DNA of 19,720 nucleotides from CAZJDM01 sp964544765 (GTDB lineage: Bacteria; Bdellovibrionota_B; Oligoflexia; CAYFLR01): assembly GCA_964544765.1 (NCBI GenBank), contig CAZJDM010000084.1:1-19720 (forward strand). Direction: 5' to 3'. Made by a program: the position numbers and the translations under genes. Below, piece by piece: positions 1 to 7,594 of the stretch. A model generated the notes under the pieces. The model saw only the letters and a program-made list of their open reading frames with translations, made no database searches and was not told the origin of the DNA. Position 1 is the stretch's first letter. Every line of letters starts with the position of its first letter.

Positions 1-256
1 TCACAGAGACTTTTCCATCAATGCCCATGAATTCATCCATCTGGATCTGCCCAATCGACTTATGACCCGTATCAACAATTACAAAATCCTTCTCAATTCT
101 TACAACCTTACCTTTAACCATCTCGTTAGTCTTGAATTCCTCAAAATGACTATCTGCTAAGAGTTTCTCAAACGATTCATTTTCTCCTGCCTCTTCATTT
201 TCTTCTTCTACCCATTCATCGGCAGCATCTAAAAGTTCTTCTTGTTTGGTTATCAT
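1..256 (-). CDS. rpsA: 30S ribosomal protein S1, N-terminal part (cut by window edge)
   Basis: Reading from the ATG at 256 down to the window edge gives about 85 residues. There is an acidic N-terminal leader (many Glu between residues 5 and 35). An OB-fold S1 segment follows, with the pattern MVKGKVVRIEKDFVIVDTG, then KSIGQI. That order, and the position directly downstream of cmk on the same strand, fit ribosomal protein S1; cmk-rpsA is a classic bacterial gene pair. S1 binds mRNA on the 30S subunit and helps unfold leaders during initiation. A purine run (AGGGGG) lies upstream of the ATG, 11 bases away, which is long for a Shine-Dalgarno site. The remaining S1 repeats lie outside the window, so repeat number cannot be judged. 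Identification as S1 is strong from context plus motif; the fragment alone would only prove an S1-domain protein. Confidence 0.85.
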   Translation of the reverse strand, partial: MITKQEELLDAADEWVEEENEEAGENESFEKLLADSHFEEFKTNEMVKGKVVRIEKDFVIVDTGHKSIGQIQMDEFMGIDGKVSV

Positions 257-318
257 GTTAATACTTACCCCCTAAATTTAAATAAGTCCGTGACAAATGC
301 GCAGACTTTGCCCCTTTA

Positions 319-346
319 TCCATAACTAACGAATAATCGGAGTCAA
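319..346 (-). promoter_or_regulatory. Possible internal promoter for rpsA
   Basis: On the minus strand TTGACT (346-341) is followed after 16 bases by TATGGA (324-319), in the 133-bp gap between cmk and rpsA. The -35 is good and the -10 is poor. Many bacteria have an extra rpsA promoter inside this gap, which is the main reason to list it. Confidence 0.25.
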
Positions 347-360
347 CGATACCTATCACA

Positions 361-400
361 AGGATATAGTCATGTCAATCAGGATATGGTCATGCCAATC
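361..400. repeat. 20-bp tandem direct repeat at the 3' end of cmk
   Basis: Two adjacent 20-base copies, AGGATATAGTCATGTCAATC (361-380) and AGGATATGGTCATGCCAATC (381-400), differ at two positions. The right copy contains the cmk stop codon and last sense codons; the left copy lies just beyond the stop. It looks like a local tandem duplication of the gene's tail that has since drifted. Confidence 0.85.
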
Positions 401-1070
401 CTTGCGTCTTAATCAAATTAACAATCTGATTTACTACTTCAGGAATAGTCAAATTAGTTGAATCAAGTAAACAAGCATCATCAGCTTTCTTTAATGGAGC
501 ATGCTCTCTACCCATATCGGCTTTATCTCTCGATATCAAATCCTTTAAAACTTGTTCAAAAACAACATCTTTTCCCTTTTGTTGCAACTCTAAAAAACGC
601 CTTTGAGCCCTAACCTTCTCATCAGCAATTAAATAAACTTTTAACTGAGCATTAGGAAAAATAACTGTACCGACATCTCTTCCTTCTAAAACAGCTCCAT
701 CATGACCAACCACTATCTCCCTTTGTAATCTCACTAATTCATGACGTATAACACGATTGCGAGAAACTTCGCTGGCTAATAATGATAGTTCCGGTTCACG
801 AATCAGGTCAGTGACATTCTCTCCATTTAGAAATACTTGTTGAATATCATCCATATTTTGAAAATTAATACTAATTTCTTTAAACAATTTCTCTAATTCA
901 TCTCTTTTAAAGGGGACATTCTCTCTTTTTACCTTTAAAGCAACACACCTATACATAGCACCTGTATCAACATAAAGATAATCCAAATCCCTAGCAACCA
1001 ATTTAGCTATAGTGCTCTTTCCTGAGCCAACTGGACCATCAATACCTATTATTACTGGTTCTTTTACCAT
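390..1070 (-). CDS. cmk: Cytidylate kinase
   Basis: The 226-residue protein phosphorylates CMP and dCMP with ATP in the cytoplasm, recycling pyrimidine nucleotides. Visible family features are the P-loop GPVGSGKS at residues 12-19, the nucleotide-binding DTGAMYR at 35-41, EGRDVGTVIFP near 129-139, and the lid-region segment SRDKADMGRE near 184-193. The C-terminal LDSTNLTI is also typical. Length matches the usual 220-230 residues, so the gene is intact. The ATG at 1070 is preceded only by a weak purine stretch (GGGTATAGGGTAT). It lies 43 bp downstream of accA and 133 bp upstream of rpsA on the same strand, so co-transcription is likely. Its final codons fall in a 20-bp tandem duplication. Confidence 0.97.
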   Translation of the reverse strand: MVKEPVIIGIDGPVGSGKSTIAKLVARDLDYLYVDTGAMYRCVALKVKRENVPFKRDELEKLFKEISINFQNMDDIQQVFLNGENVTDLIREPELSLLASEVSRNRVIRHELVRLQREIVVGHDGAVLEGRDVGTVIFPNAQLKVYLIADEKVRAQRRFLELQQKGKDVVFEQVLKDLISRDKADMGREHAPLKKADDACLLDSTNLTIPEVVNQIVNLIKTQGLA

Positions 1071-1113
1071 ATACCCTATACCCTGCAGTTTAAGTGTTTA
1101 ATTGTTAACAACA

Positions 1114-2064
1114 CTACCCTTGATCAAAAACTCCCATTACTCTAATCTTTTTCTGCCTATGATTAGCTATTTCTTCACCAGTCATACCTTCAAAAATAGT
1201 CAAATTCTTAATGATGGAATCGGATATTCCTGATGAAACCAGTTTTAAATCGTTATGGGCGCCACCTAGAGGCTCTTCAATAACCTCGTCTGCAATTGCT
1301 AACTCCAATAAATCCTTCGAAGTAAGTTTTAATGAGTCAGCAGCCTGATCAGCACACAAGGAATCACGCCAAAGAATAGAAGCACAACCCTCTGGTGAAA
1401 TTACTGAATATATCGCATATTCCAACATTACTAAATAATTGCATACCCCTAAAGCCAACGCTCCTCCACTACCTCCTTCACCAATAACATACGATAATAT
1501 GGGAACCTTAATCTGGGACATAGTAAGTAAATTATGCGCGATAGCCTCTGCTTGCCCTCTTTGTTCGGCCTCAATACCAGGATATGCTCCAGGAGTATCT
1601 ATAAAGGTAATGATTGGCATTGAAAAACGTTCGGCCATTTTCATAAGTCGAATGGCTTTTCTATACCCTTCGGGTTTGGGCATTCCAAAATTTCGATAAA
1701 CGCTGTTTTTGGTTCCTTTCCCTTTTTGGTGACCAATTACCATAACTCCTTTTCCCTGAAAAGAAGCTATCCCACCAACAACAGCCGTATCATCTCCAAA
1801 GTTTCGATCACCATGTAATTCAATGAATTTATCAGAAATATTTGTTACATAATCAAACATATAAGGACGATGGGGATGCCTGGCCATCTGACATTTTTGA
1901 AAAGGAGTTAAAGATTTATATATTTCTGTTTTAAGGACCGTTAATTCATTCTCAAGTAATTGAATTTCATTATCGAAATCTCTTGTGCTGATAGAAAGAG
2001 ATTTTAATTCATTAATTTTATACTGAACATCAAAAATTGGTTTTTCAAACGAGACATAATCCAT
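1114..2064 (-). CDS. accA: Acetyl-CoA carboxylase carboxyltransferase subunit alpha
   Basis: AccA pairs with AccD to move the carboxyl group from biotin-BCCP to acetyl-CoA, making malonyl-CoA for fatty-acid synthesis in the cytoplasm. The 316 residues match the usual AccA length (about 315-325). Recognisable segments in order are ELHGDR (82-87), GHQKGK (111-116), MPKPEGYRKA (128-137), FIDTPGAYPGIEAEQRGQ (154-171), the oxyanion-type GEGGSGGALALG (195-206) and SVISPEGCASILWRD (220-234). An N-terminal helical region (about residues 8-55) precedes the catalytic crotonase-like fold, as in other AccA proteins. No good Shine-Dalgarno site precedes the ATG at 2064. It heads the accA-cmk-rpsA block and is divergent from the gene at 2244. 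accD is not in the window. Confidence 0.98.
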   Translation of the reverse strand: MDYVSFEKPIFDVQYKINELKSLSISTRDFDNEIQLLENELTVLKTEIYKSLTPFQKCQMARHPHRPYMFDYVTNISDKFIELHGDRNFGDDTAVVGGIASFQGKGVMVIGHQKGKGTKNSVYRNFGMPKPEGYRKAIRLMKMAERFSMPIITFIDTPGAYPGIEAEQRGQAEAIAHNLLTMSQIKVPILSYVIGEGGSGGALALGVCNYLVMLEYAIYSVISPEGCASILWRDSLCADQAADSLKLTSKDLLELAIADEVIEEPLGGAHNDLKLVSSGISDSIIKNLTIFEGMTGEEIANHRQKKIRVMGVFDQG

Positions 2065-2166
2065 AGTAAGTGAGGATGTTACGTCACTTTTTTTCTTTTA
2101 GCAATGCTAATTTTCAAATTCACAAGATTTTTGTTTGAGCCAAAAATTATTCTCAAAAAAGCATTG

Positions 2167-2195
2167 ATTATAGATAGTGTACCAACACTTAATTT
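2167..2195 (-). promoter_or_regulatory. Candidate accA promoter with embedded palindrome
   Basis: On the minus strand a perfect TATAAT lies at 2172-2167, about 100 bp upstream of the accA start. The -35 position at 17 bp (AAATTA, 2195-2190) is weak. Between the two elements is a dyad, AGTGT-N4-ACACT (2176-2189), well placed to act as an operator. The -10 is clear by eye; the operator role is inference. Confidence 0.3.
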
Positions 2196-2222
2196 GATAG
2201 AATTATGATTAAATTGTATAAT
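2194..2222 (+). promoter_or_regulatory. Near-consensus sigma70-type promoter for the gene at 2244
   Basis: TTGATA (2194-2199), a 17-bp spacer and TATAAT (2217-2222) match the -35/-10 consensus at 11 of 12 positions with optimal spacing. Transcription would begin near 2229, giving a leader of only about 15 bases before the ATG at 2244. It overlaps the likely -35 region of the divergent accA promoter, so the two could compete. Confidence 0.7.
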
Positions 2223-2243
2223 TAAGACATCAATAGAAAAATT

Positions 2244-3986
2244 ATGAAATCAATTTACTACAGTAACAAAACAATTTTTTTCCTTTTATGCTTATTATTA
2301 ATTATCAACATTAAAATACCTTTATCTGCCAAATCCTATCATAATCTATTTTCCCACCAAATACTCATCATCAGCACAGAAGTGTCAAGTGTTGAAAAAA
2401 AAGTGCAAAAAAAAATTGAGGCCAAAAAAGTTCTCAATATTAAAATAACCACTCAACAAGATCTTTATCAAAAACAAGAGTATTCAAGCTTTAGAAAAAA
2501 GCTTCAAGAAATTAAAACTAAAAGTAACCTGCAAGGCTTTGAACTGGAAACTTTTGGTCAAATTTATAATATTGACTGGTTATATCAAATAACTCACACT
2601 CAACGAGGAGCCTCATTTATTCTTTACTCTACTAAAATGCCCTTATATATTGGTTTTTCTTTCAACTACCCTCTAAAACTTTATAGATTGATGATCCCTA
2701 AAAATGAAAGAACAGCAGAAGCAGGCAAGAAAAAAAGTAAGAAATCTATAAAAATTGAAAAAGCCAAACGAGAAAAATTATTGAACCGCTTCATTACCAA
2801 TAAAGCAATCGAAGTTATGGAATTCCTATGGAAACAGTGGCCATTTTTTCAAGACCATCATATAAAATATATAAACGAGGATCATATTGCTGTTTATAAA
2901 GATGAGAATGCCACCGGTATCCATGCTGATAGTGTGCCACTTATCATTAGTAAAAGTAGATTATCATCCAGTTTACCTCCCCTAGGAAATGCGTTAAGCT
3001 CTGAAGCAGCCATTACTCCTAAAAGTATAAATTTACCCATTATAGCTATTGGAGAAAGAATAATTGTTGAAGGTGATTATGTAAAAATTCAATCAAATAA
3101 AATTGAAAAACAAATTAGCGCCCACCATCTTAATAAAACCGACTACGTTGTTTTCGCTAATAATAATGTTTTTATCCAAAAAGACAACAATCGATATAAA
3201 CTAATATACGGTGTAATCTCGGTTGAGCCTACCGATGAAAAAGATACCAAGAAGCTATGGTATGAACCATTTGTAATTGATGACACACACTCTACTACTG
3301 CAATGCGATATCCAACAATTGAAGTATCGGCCCATAGTGTCAATTGGGAGTCCATGGATAACACCGCAACCGGCATCAATTTAACCACAATGCTTCAATT
3401 ACCTCTGTTCGGATTTATTCGTTTATTCGGTCGTCATCGACATGGTATCAGCGGCGAAAGAACATTAAAAAATACTGATCATAGATCCGCTCTTGATTGG
3501 TTTGAATCTAGCAGTGGTGGTTTTATTGTATTACGCTTCGTACCATACTATCCCTCAATATATTTAGGCTGGCTCATGCAGTACAGTAATATTCACCAAT
3601 GGTTCACTCATGACGATAATTTAAGAACCACTAAAATTCCCAATCTTGTTACATCGGGAGCATATCTGGGTCTAGGTCTTGATGCCAGGCGCCATGGCCT
3701 ACGATTGGCTTACATGCCTATGACCTCCTACTACACTGACATAACCGGTTTCTCACATGAAGTTACATTTTCCTACCAATACCAATGGGGTTTCAATACT
3801 AAAATCCTACTTTCCGGTTATTACCGATTAGACGGGTTGGAATTAAACGACTATACTAATAATAAAATTCGTAAAATGGGTATTTCGTCTTTTGCATTTG
3901 GTCTGGGTGTATCTTACGAATTAGGATTCGAAGGTCGAAATCCTCCTATCAAGATCAAATCACCTAAATCAGAAAAAACGAAATAA
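2244..3986 (+). CDS. Exported protein of unknown function, beta-rich C-terminus
   Basis: I do not recognise this 580-residue protein. Residues 1-29 are a clear Sec signal peptide: basic start, a hydrophobic run including FFLLCLLLIINI, and likely cleavage after LSA. Residues 35-130 alternate helix and strand (ILIISTEV, then a lysine-rich helix, then FGQIYNIDWLYQI), loosely like CsgG/FlgT-type periplasmic domains; this is only a resemblance. A lysine-rich stretch sits near 150-175. From about 360 to 565 alternating hydrophobic and aromatic strands (GAYLGLGLDA, VTFSYQYQWGF, SSFAFGLGVSYELGF) suggest an outer-membrane beta-barrel. A charged tail follows rather than a terminal Phe. The ribosome binding site before the ATG is poor despite the strong promoter. 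It is followed after 31 bp by a small membrane-protein gene, probably co-transcribed. Function unknown; envelope location is fairly safe. Confidence 0.8.
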   Translation: MKSIYYSNKTIFFLLCLLLIINIKIPLSAKSYHNLFSHQILIISTEVSSVEKKVQKKIEAKKVLNIKITTQQDLYQKQEYSSFRKKLQEIKTKSNLQGFELETFGQIYNIDWLYQITHTQRGASFILYSTKMPLYIGFSFNYPLKLYRLMIPKNERTAEAGKKKSKKSIKIEKAKREKLLNRFITNKAIEVMEFLWKQWPFFQDHHIKYINEDHIAVYKDENATGIHADSVPLIISKSRLSSSLPPLGNALSSEAAITPKSINLPIIAIGERIIVEGDYVKIQSNKIEKQISAHHLNKTDYVVFANNNVFIQKDNNRYKLIYGVISVEPTDEKDTKKLWYEPFVIDDTHSTTAMRYPTIEVSAHSVNWESMDNTATGINLTTMLQLPLFGFIRLFGRHRHGISGERTLKNTDHRSALDWFESSSGGFIVLRFVPYYPSIYLGWLMQYSNIHQWFTHDDNLRTTKIPNLVTSGAYLGLGLDARRHGLRLAYMPMTSYYTDITGFSHEVTFSYQYQWGFNTKILLSGYYRLDGLELNDYTNNKIRKMGISSFAFGLGVSYELGFEGRNPPIKIKSPKSEKTK

Positions 3987-4017
3987 CTTTTAATAATATA
4001 AAAGAGAAGGAGAAATA

Positions 4018-4293
4018 ATGGAAGGATTAGGATTTTGGCCAACTTTAATGAGAGTTTGTGGCTCAACTGGAAGATTTCTATCCAAAGATACCTATACTTT
4101 GTTTAATTATGCTATCCCAGGTGATGCGTTATACGTCGCTCTGGCAATTATCGCATGGTATATTTGTTATAAAAATAAAACCAACAGAATGGGCGCCGCT
4201 TTAGCAGTAATAATCTTATTTGCCAGATTTTTACTACCTCATATATTAAACTGGTTTGCCGCAACTGCCTCCGATCCATTTAAAATGGGGTAA
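4018..4293 (+). CDS. Small two-helix membrane protein, unknown function
   Basis: This 91-residue protein has two predicted membrane helices, about residues 36-51 (ALYVALAIIAWYICY) and 58-78 (GAALAVIILFARFLLPHILNW). They are joined by a short basic loop (KNKTNR), which suggests a hairpin with the loop in the cytoplasm. No cleavable signal peptide is evident. The start is well supported: AAGGAG lies five bases before the ATG at 4018, the best ribosome binding site in this part of the window and much better than that of the upstream gene. It follows the 580-residue exported protein by 31 bp and probably shares its transcript. Its last 14 bp overlap tail-to-tail with the lipoprotein gene on the other strand. 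No family is recognised. Confidence 0.75.
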   Translation: MEGLGFWPTLMRVCGSTGRFLSKDTYTLFNYAIPGDALYVALAIIAWYICYKNKTNRMGAALAVIILFARFLLPHILNWFAATASDPFKMG

Positions 4294-6220
4294 CACAATA
4301 CAAACTCTCACATCCATTAGGTAAAATAACAATGTCAACTTCCCGATCACCGCAATATTCTTCTTGAAACTTATCCTCTGATGGTAATTCAGGGCAAGCA
4401 TCAAGCACTTCCTCCTGAGTTTTACAATTATAAACCGGACATCCATCATTATTTACAGATAAGGTATAACCATATAACATACATTGTTCTGGTATTTGTA
4501 TTTCCTTACAATCAATTGTGACACTACTTAAAGTTTCCATATCAGTATTCAGTTCCTCAAAACTCATACTTTGACTCTGACTAAGCACCGCATCAAAATC
4601 AAAGTTTGATTTTTCCTGCTCAGTCATCTTCTTCTTTTGTTCCTCTTCCATCAAATTCATATTGTTGAGCGAGCGTAAAATTGCTTCTTTTTGTTTAGGA
4701 TCTGTAATTCCTACCAAATGATTTGATAATAAAGTATCGACTTTTGACTCCATCGTACCAAAATCATCACTATAATCATCCTTAATATTTATTAGTTTTT
4801 CCCTTAATGATAATAAATCTAGTCCCCCAGCCACCTTCTTAATTGCGTCTTGTTCGACTTTTAGTACCATTTTATCGACAACATTACCCTGAAGTAACGA
4901 TTTCAAGCTATTAAGGTTATCAATGGACGATAATTCGGCTTGCATTACTGATAACTCCTTCAAAGACTTCTCTTTAGCATCAATTACATCAGCTTCATCA
5001 CCTGAATACAGGTCCTCAATTTCCCGTTTAGCTTTTTGAATCTTATCTATTTGACTAAAAATCTGTTCAGAGGGAGGACGTAAAAATTGAGTAAAAACAT
5101 CATTGTCATCAAGATCCATATCTGCAAAATCATCCTCAGAAACTGAACTATCTAAAGCATGAATAAAAGTAAAATCCTTCTTTTCACGCACATCATGAGT
5201 CAATAGATCCAACTCATCGTATGTCATTAAATGTCTTTCTACTATTAGATCCTGTTTTTTTACTCCCATTTCAGATTTTAACGCTGCCATCTTAAAGGCT
5301 ATTTGCATCTGCTTATCTTCATCCCAGGTGTTGGAGCCACCTGCTTTGGCTAGTTCATCTCCAAACTCGGTCCGTAAAGTTTGCATTTCATCATAATATA
5401 ATTGCGCCTTTTGCTTTATTATACCGGATAATTCATCCATATTATCTTGATTAAAATCGTAATTAGTAATTAAGCTCTTTATTTCCTCTTTCCCGGCTGC
5501 TGCGTACGATAAGGCAAACGCTTCAATATTATTAGCCATATCATCATCGTTTTCCCCTTCAAACATCGATTCATCAACCACATCAACCAAAATTTCAGAG
5601 GGATCCATCAATATTTCCATAGGGAGTTTGATGCCGGAACCTCTAAAATAGGATATCATCTTACTAACTTTCTCCCGATAAATATTGGTCTGAATCTGAT
5701 CAATCCTACTAGGAGGATCACATATAGTTATTTCTTCTTCTCTAGTAACAGGAATAATAACATCCATCTTATAACCCGTCTTTGCGTTAAAATAGGTTAG
5801 TATTCCTCCTACACTTTCAGGTAGTTTTGTTAAATGACATTCCTTATTTTCATCAAGTTTGGTAGTTTTTAGTATTTTTTGTTCACCAGCTTCCTCATCA
5901 AATGTTGAATACTGACAATGAGTATATCTCATCAGATTAAATAAGGTGTAATCATCATCCTCGATAGTAGGCTCAACAGTATCCTGATTCATATCCTGAT
6001 CTATATGGTATTGTAAGCTGTAACTATCGCTTAATGAAACTAAATACCCGACTACTTCCGCTGAACCTAAGTCTAATTGATCATTTTCTAAAACTGTCTC
6101 GGTGGACTGAGAAGAATCATCCTTCTTGGTATCCTTCTTCGTAGTTCTAGTAAGATCTGTCTCACACCCTACATTTACCCAAAATAATAAGCAACTTATA
6201 AGCAATATGAATTTATACAC
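4280..6220 (-). CDS. Acidic lipoprotein with duplicated C-terminal four-Cys motif
   Basis: The 646-residue protein starts at a GTG (6220) with GGAG seven bases upstream. The hydrophobic N-terminus ends in WVNVGC, with lipidation likely at Cys19; Asn at -3 makes the lipobox slightly atypical. A Thr/Lys/Asp-rich linker follows, then a long Asp/Glu-rich mostly helical middle with coiled-coil-like stretches (about 230-545). The C-terminus has two tandem motifs: Cys571-x8-Cys580-x13-Cys594-x4-Cys599 and Cys609-x13-Cys623-x13-Cys637-x4-Cys642, each with Gly before the third Cys. These probably form disulfide-bonded knots outside the cytoplasm, in the style of small cysteine-rich antistasin-like repeats, although no family can be assigned. 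The gene stands alone on this strand, convergent with the 91-residue membrane protein (14-bp overlap of the 3' ends). Function unknown; lipoprotein assignment fairly secure. Confidence 0.85.
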   Translation of the reverse strand: MYKFILLISCLLFWVNVGCETDLTRTTKKDTKKDDSSQSTETVLENDQLDLGSAEVVGYLVSLSDSYSLQYHIDQDMNQDTVEPTIEDDDYTLFNLMRYTHCQYSTFDEEAGEQKILKTTKLDENKECHLTKLPESVGGILTYFNAKTGYKMDVIIPVTREEEITICDPPSRIDQIQTNIYREKVSKMISYFRGSGIKLPMEILMDPSEILVDVVDESMFEGENDDDMANNIEAFALSYAAAGKEEIKSLITNYDFNQDNMDELSGIIKQKAQLYYDEMQTLRTEFGDELAKAGGSNTWDEDKQMQIAFKMAALKSEMGVKKQDLIVERHLMTYDELDLLTHDVREKKDFTFIHALDSSVSEDDFADMDLDDNDVFTQFLRPPSEQIFSQIDKIQKAKREIEDLYSGDEADVIDAKEKSLKELSVMQAELSSIDNLNSLKSLLQGNVVDKMVLKVEQDAIKKVAGGLDLLSLREKLINIKDDYSDDFGTMESKVDTLLSNHLVGITDPKQKEAILRSLNNMNLMEEEQKKKMTEQEKSNFDFDAVLSQSQSMSFEELNTDMETLSSVTIDCKEIQIPEQCMLYGYTLSVNNDGCPVYNCKTQEEVLDACPELPSEDKFQEEYCGDREVDIVILPNGCESLYCVTPF

Positions 6221-6478
6221 AGATAAACTCCATTTACTTTCTATTCCTAATGGTTAAAAGCTTGTCTAAAGGTATGTATACTTTATTACACACCACATAT
6301 CTTTAATAGATATCTACATATGATTCATCGTGACATATGATTATTTTCTTAAGATTTTATGTTTTTTATATACTTATCAAAGGATTAGAAAAATTTCTTC
6401 CACAGTCATGGTCGCACAATTTATGTAATTAATAAGCGATTATGTCCCGTATTAATTATTAAGGGATTTCTCCATCAA

Positions 6479-6499
6479 AAATCAGGTTTTCCCTGATTT
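6479..6499. terminator. Hairpin, possible terminator or attenuator
   Basis: AAATCAGG (6479-6486) and CCTGATTT (6492-6499) form a perfect 8-bp stem with a 5-base loop. Read on the minus strand the stem is followed by a run of five T (counting its last three), read on the plus strand only by ATTTTAAT. It sits in front of the gene at 6631, not behind any gene, so an early terminator, operator or leader structure are equally possible. Confidence 0.3.
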
Positions 6500-6577
6500 A
6501 TTTTAATGACGTTATTACTTATGCGTACTTTTTATTAAATATCTCAGATAACTCAAATACAATTCTATATGCGAATA

Positions 6578-6606
6578 TTGAGTTGAGACTTTAAAAATCA
6601 AATAAT
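6578..6606 (+). promoter_or_regulatory. Candidate promoter for the gene at 6631
   Basis: TTGAGT (6578-6583), a 17-bp spacer and AATAAT (6601-6606) give a plausible sigma70-type promoter about 25 bp before the start codon. The region is so AT-rich that chance matches are common, hence modest confidence. Confidence 0.35.
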
Positions 6607-6630
6607 ATTAAAATTGCCAATGAATTAAAA

Positions 6631-7422
6631 ATGTTATATTGTTTTAAGATGCTAAAACATTTTTACTCTACAAAAAATTATCACTCTCCTTATAATCTCT
6701 ATTACAATTATATTTATATTTTGGTTTTGACGATCGTATTTGAATTGTTACATCCATCTTCAGGATTAGCTAATAACGACCAATGTAATTTACAGAAGCT
6801 TTTAGCAAAAAAACCCCGACTATCCCACTATCGTATATATCGCAAGATCCTTATGAAGGAATATGATAGTGATAATAAACTCATCCAAAATCGCAGTGTA
6901 TCAACTGTTGAATTAATGGACCCTTTTACCGGATGGAGAGTGGATGTACTTTATGATCATTTCACCGAAGATAAGTTCAAAGTAGCTCCTTTTGTTTTGC
7001 CATATTGGGATTTAAACTCTTCCGCTATTGGATACAACTATCTTAAGAACAATTTAAAGCACTTTAAAACTGGGCTAAAAGAAAAACTAACTCCCAATGA
7101 AAAAGTATTTAAATTAAAAAATATGCGTTTCATACTTGACCTAAAATCTTGTCAGATTAAATCATTGGAGACATTCTTCCCTGATAAGGCTACATTGATC
7201 TCTAATTATTCTACCAAGGTAAATTACTTACCTGACCTACCTAATTTGCCTAACTTGTTTATCCCTGAAGACGTGGTAATTACTTACCAACGAAGGCACT
7301 GGATCTTTTTTAAACGAAAGTTTATTATTCATATGTCCACCCATATCGTTGACGACGGCATCAAACTAGACGAACGCTTTATTCCCAAACCTAACATAAT
7401 CTATAGACGAAAAAATATGTAG
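6631..7422 (+). CDS. Exported protein of unknown function
   Basis: The 263-residue product has a long N-terminal region rich in Tyr followed by a hydrophobic core (YIYILVLTIVFELL, about 27-40) and a likely cleavage site after GLA47, so it is probably periplasmic or surface-located. The start could be the ATG at 6631 or at 6649; neither has a clear Shine-Dalgarno site. The mature part begins with NNDQCNLQKLL, has two cysteines that could pair (the other in DLKSCQIKSLE), a mixed alpha/beta pattern, a Pro/Asp/Asn-rich stretch near 203-213 (YLPDLPNLPNLFIP) and a strongly basic end. No family is recognised. It is divergent from the 646-residue lipoprotein gene and convergent with the STAS/zinc-ribbon gene, so it appears to be a single-gene unit. 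Base composition is like its neighbours. Confidence 0.7.
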   Translation: MLYCFKMLKHFYSTKNYHSPYNLYYNYIYILVLTIVFELLHPSSGLANNDQCNLQKLLAKKPRLSHYRIYRKILMKEYDSDNKLIQNRSVSTVELMDPFTGWRVDVLYDHFTEDKFKVAPFVLPYWDLNSSAIGYNYLKNNLKHFKTGLKEKLTPNEKVFKLKNMRFILDLKSCQIKSLETFFPDKATLISNYSTKVNYLPDLPNLPNLFIPEDVVITYQRRHWIFFKRKFIIHMSTHIVDDGIKLDERFIPKPNIIYRRKNM

Positions 7423-7594
7423 CTTGATTTGTAAAATATGTTGCATAATTACCAACTGATATTTATATTTTAATTAAATTTGGTGTTTTATATTTTTTCA
7501 CTCAATGAATGGAAATATTTGCTCTGAGTGTCATAAACTATTTATTGTTGAGAAAAAGAGCGTCAATGATCTTCCTCAAAAAGATAAATAATAC

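Larger units (their letters stand above)
6221..6630. other. 410-bp AT-rich divergent intergenic region
   Basis: No convincing gene is present. It separates the divergent starts at 6220 (minus) and 6631 (plus). It holds a 10-bp palindrome TAGATATCTA (6307-6316), a direct repeat ACATATGATT at 6316-6325 and 6333-6342 (17-bp spacing, about 1.6 helix turns), a perfect 8-bp hairpin (6479-6499) and a candidate promoter for the plus-strand gene. The repeats could be binding sites for a regulator, but nothing identifies one. Confidence 0.6.

Noticed and set aside
1439..1699. Plus-strand open frame inside accA
   Set aside because: It is antisense to clear AccA coding sequence with conserved motifs, and has no own signals.
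2068..2097. AAGTGA/TCACTT followed by a T-run on the plus strand, considered as a terminator
   Set aside because: No plus-strand gene ends upstream. On the minus strand it would be in the accA leader with the T-run on the wrong side.
7499..7530. CACTCA/TGAGTG inverted repeat between the convergent genes at 7422 and 7595, considered as a terminator
   Set aside because: The stem is only 6 bp with a 20-base loop, and no T-run follows on either strand. The T-rich tract lies on the wrong side.
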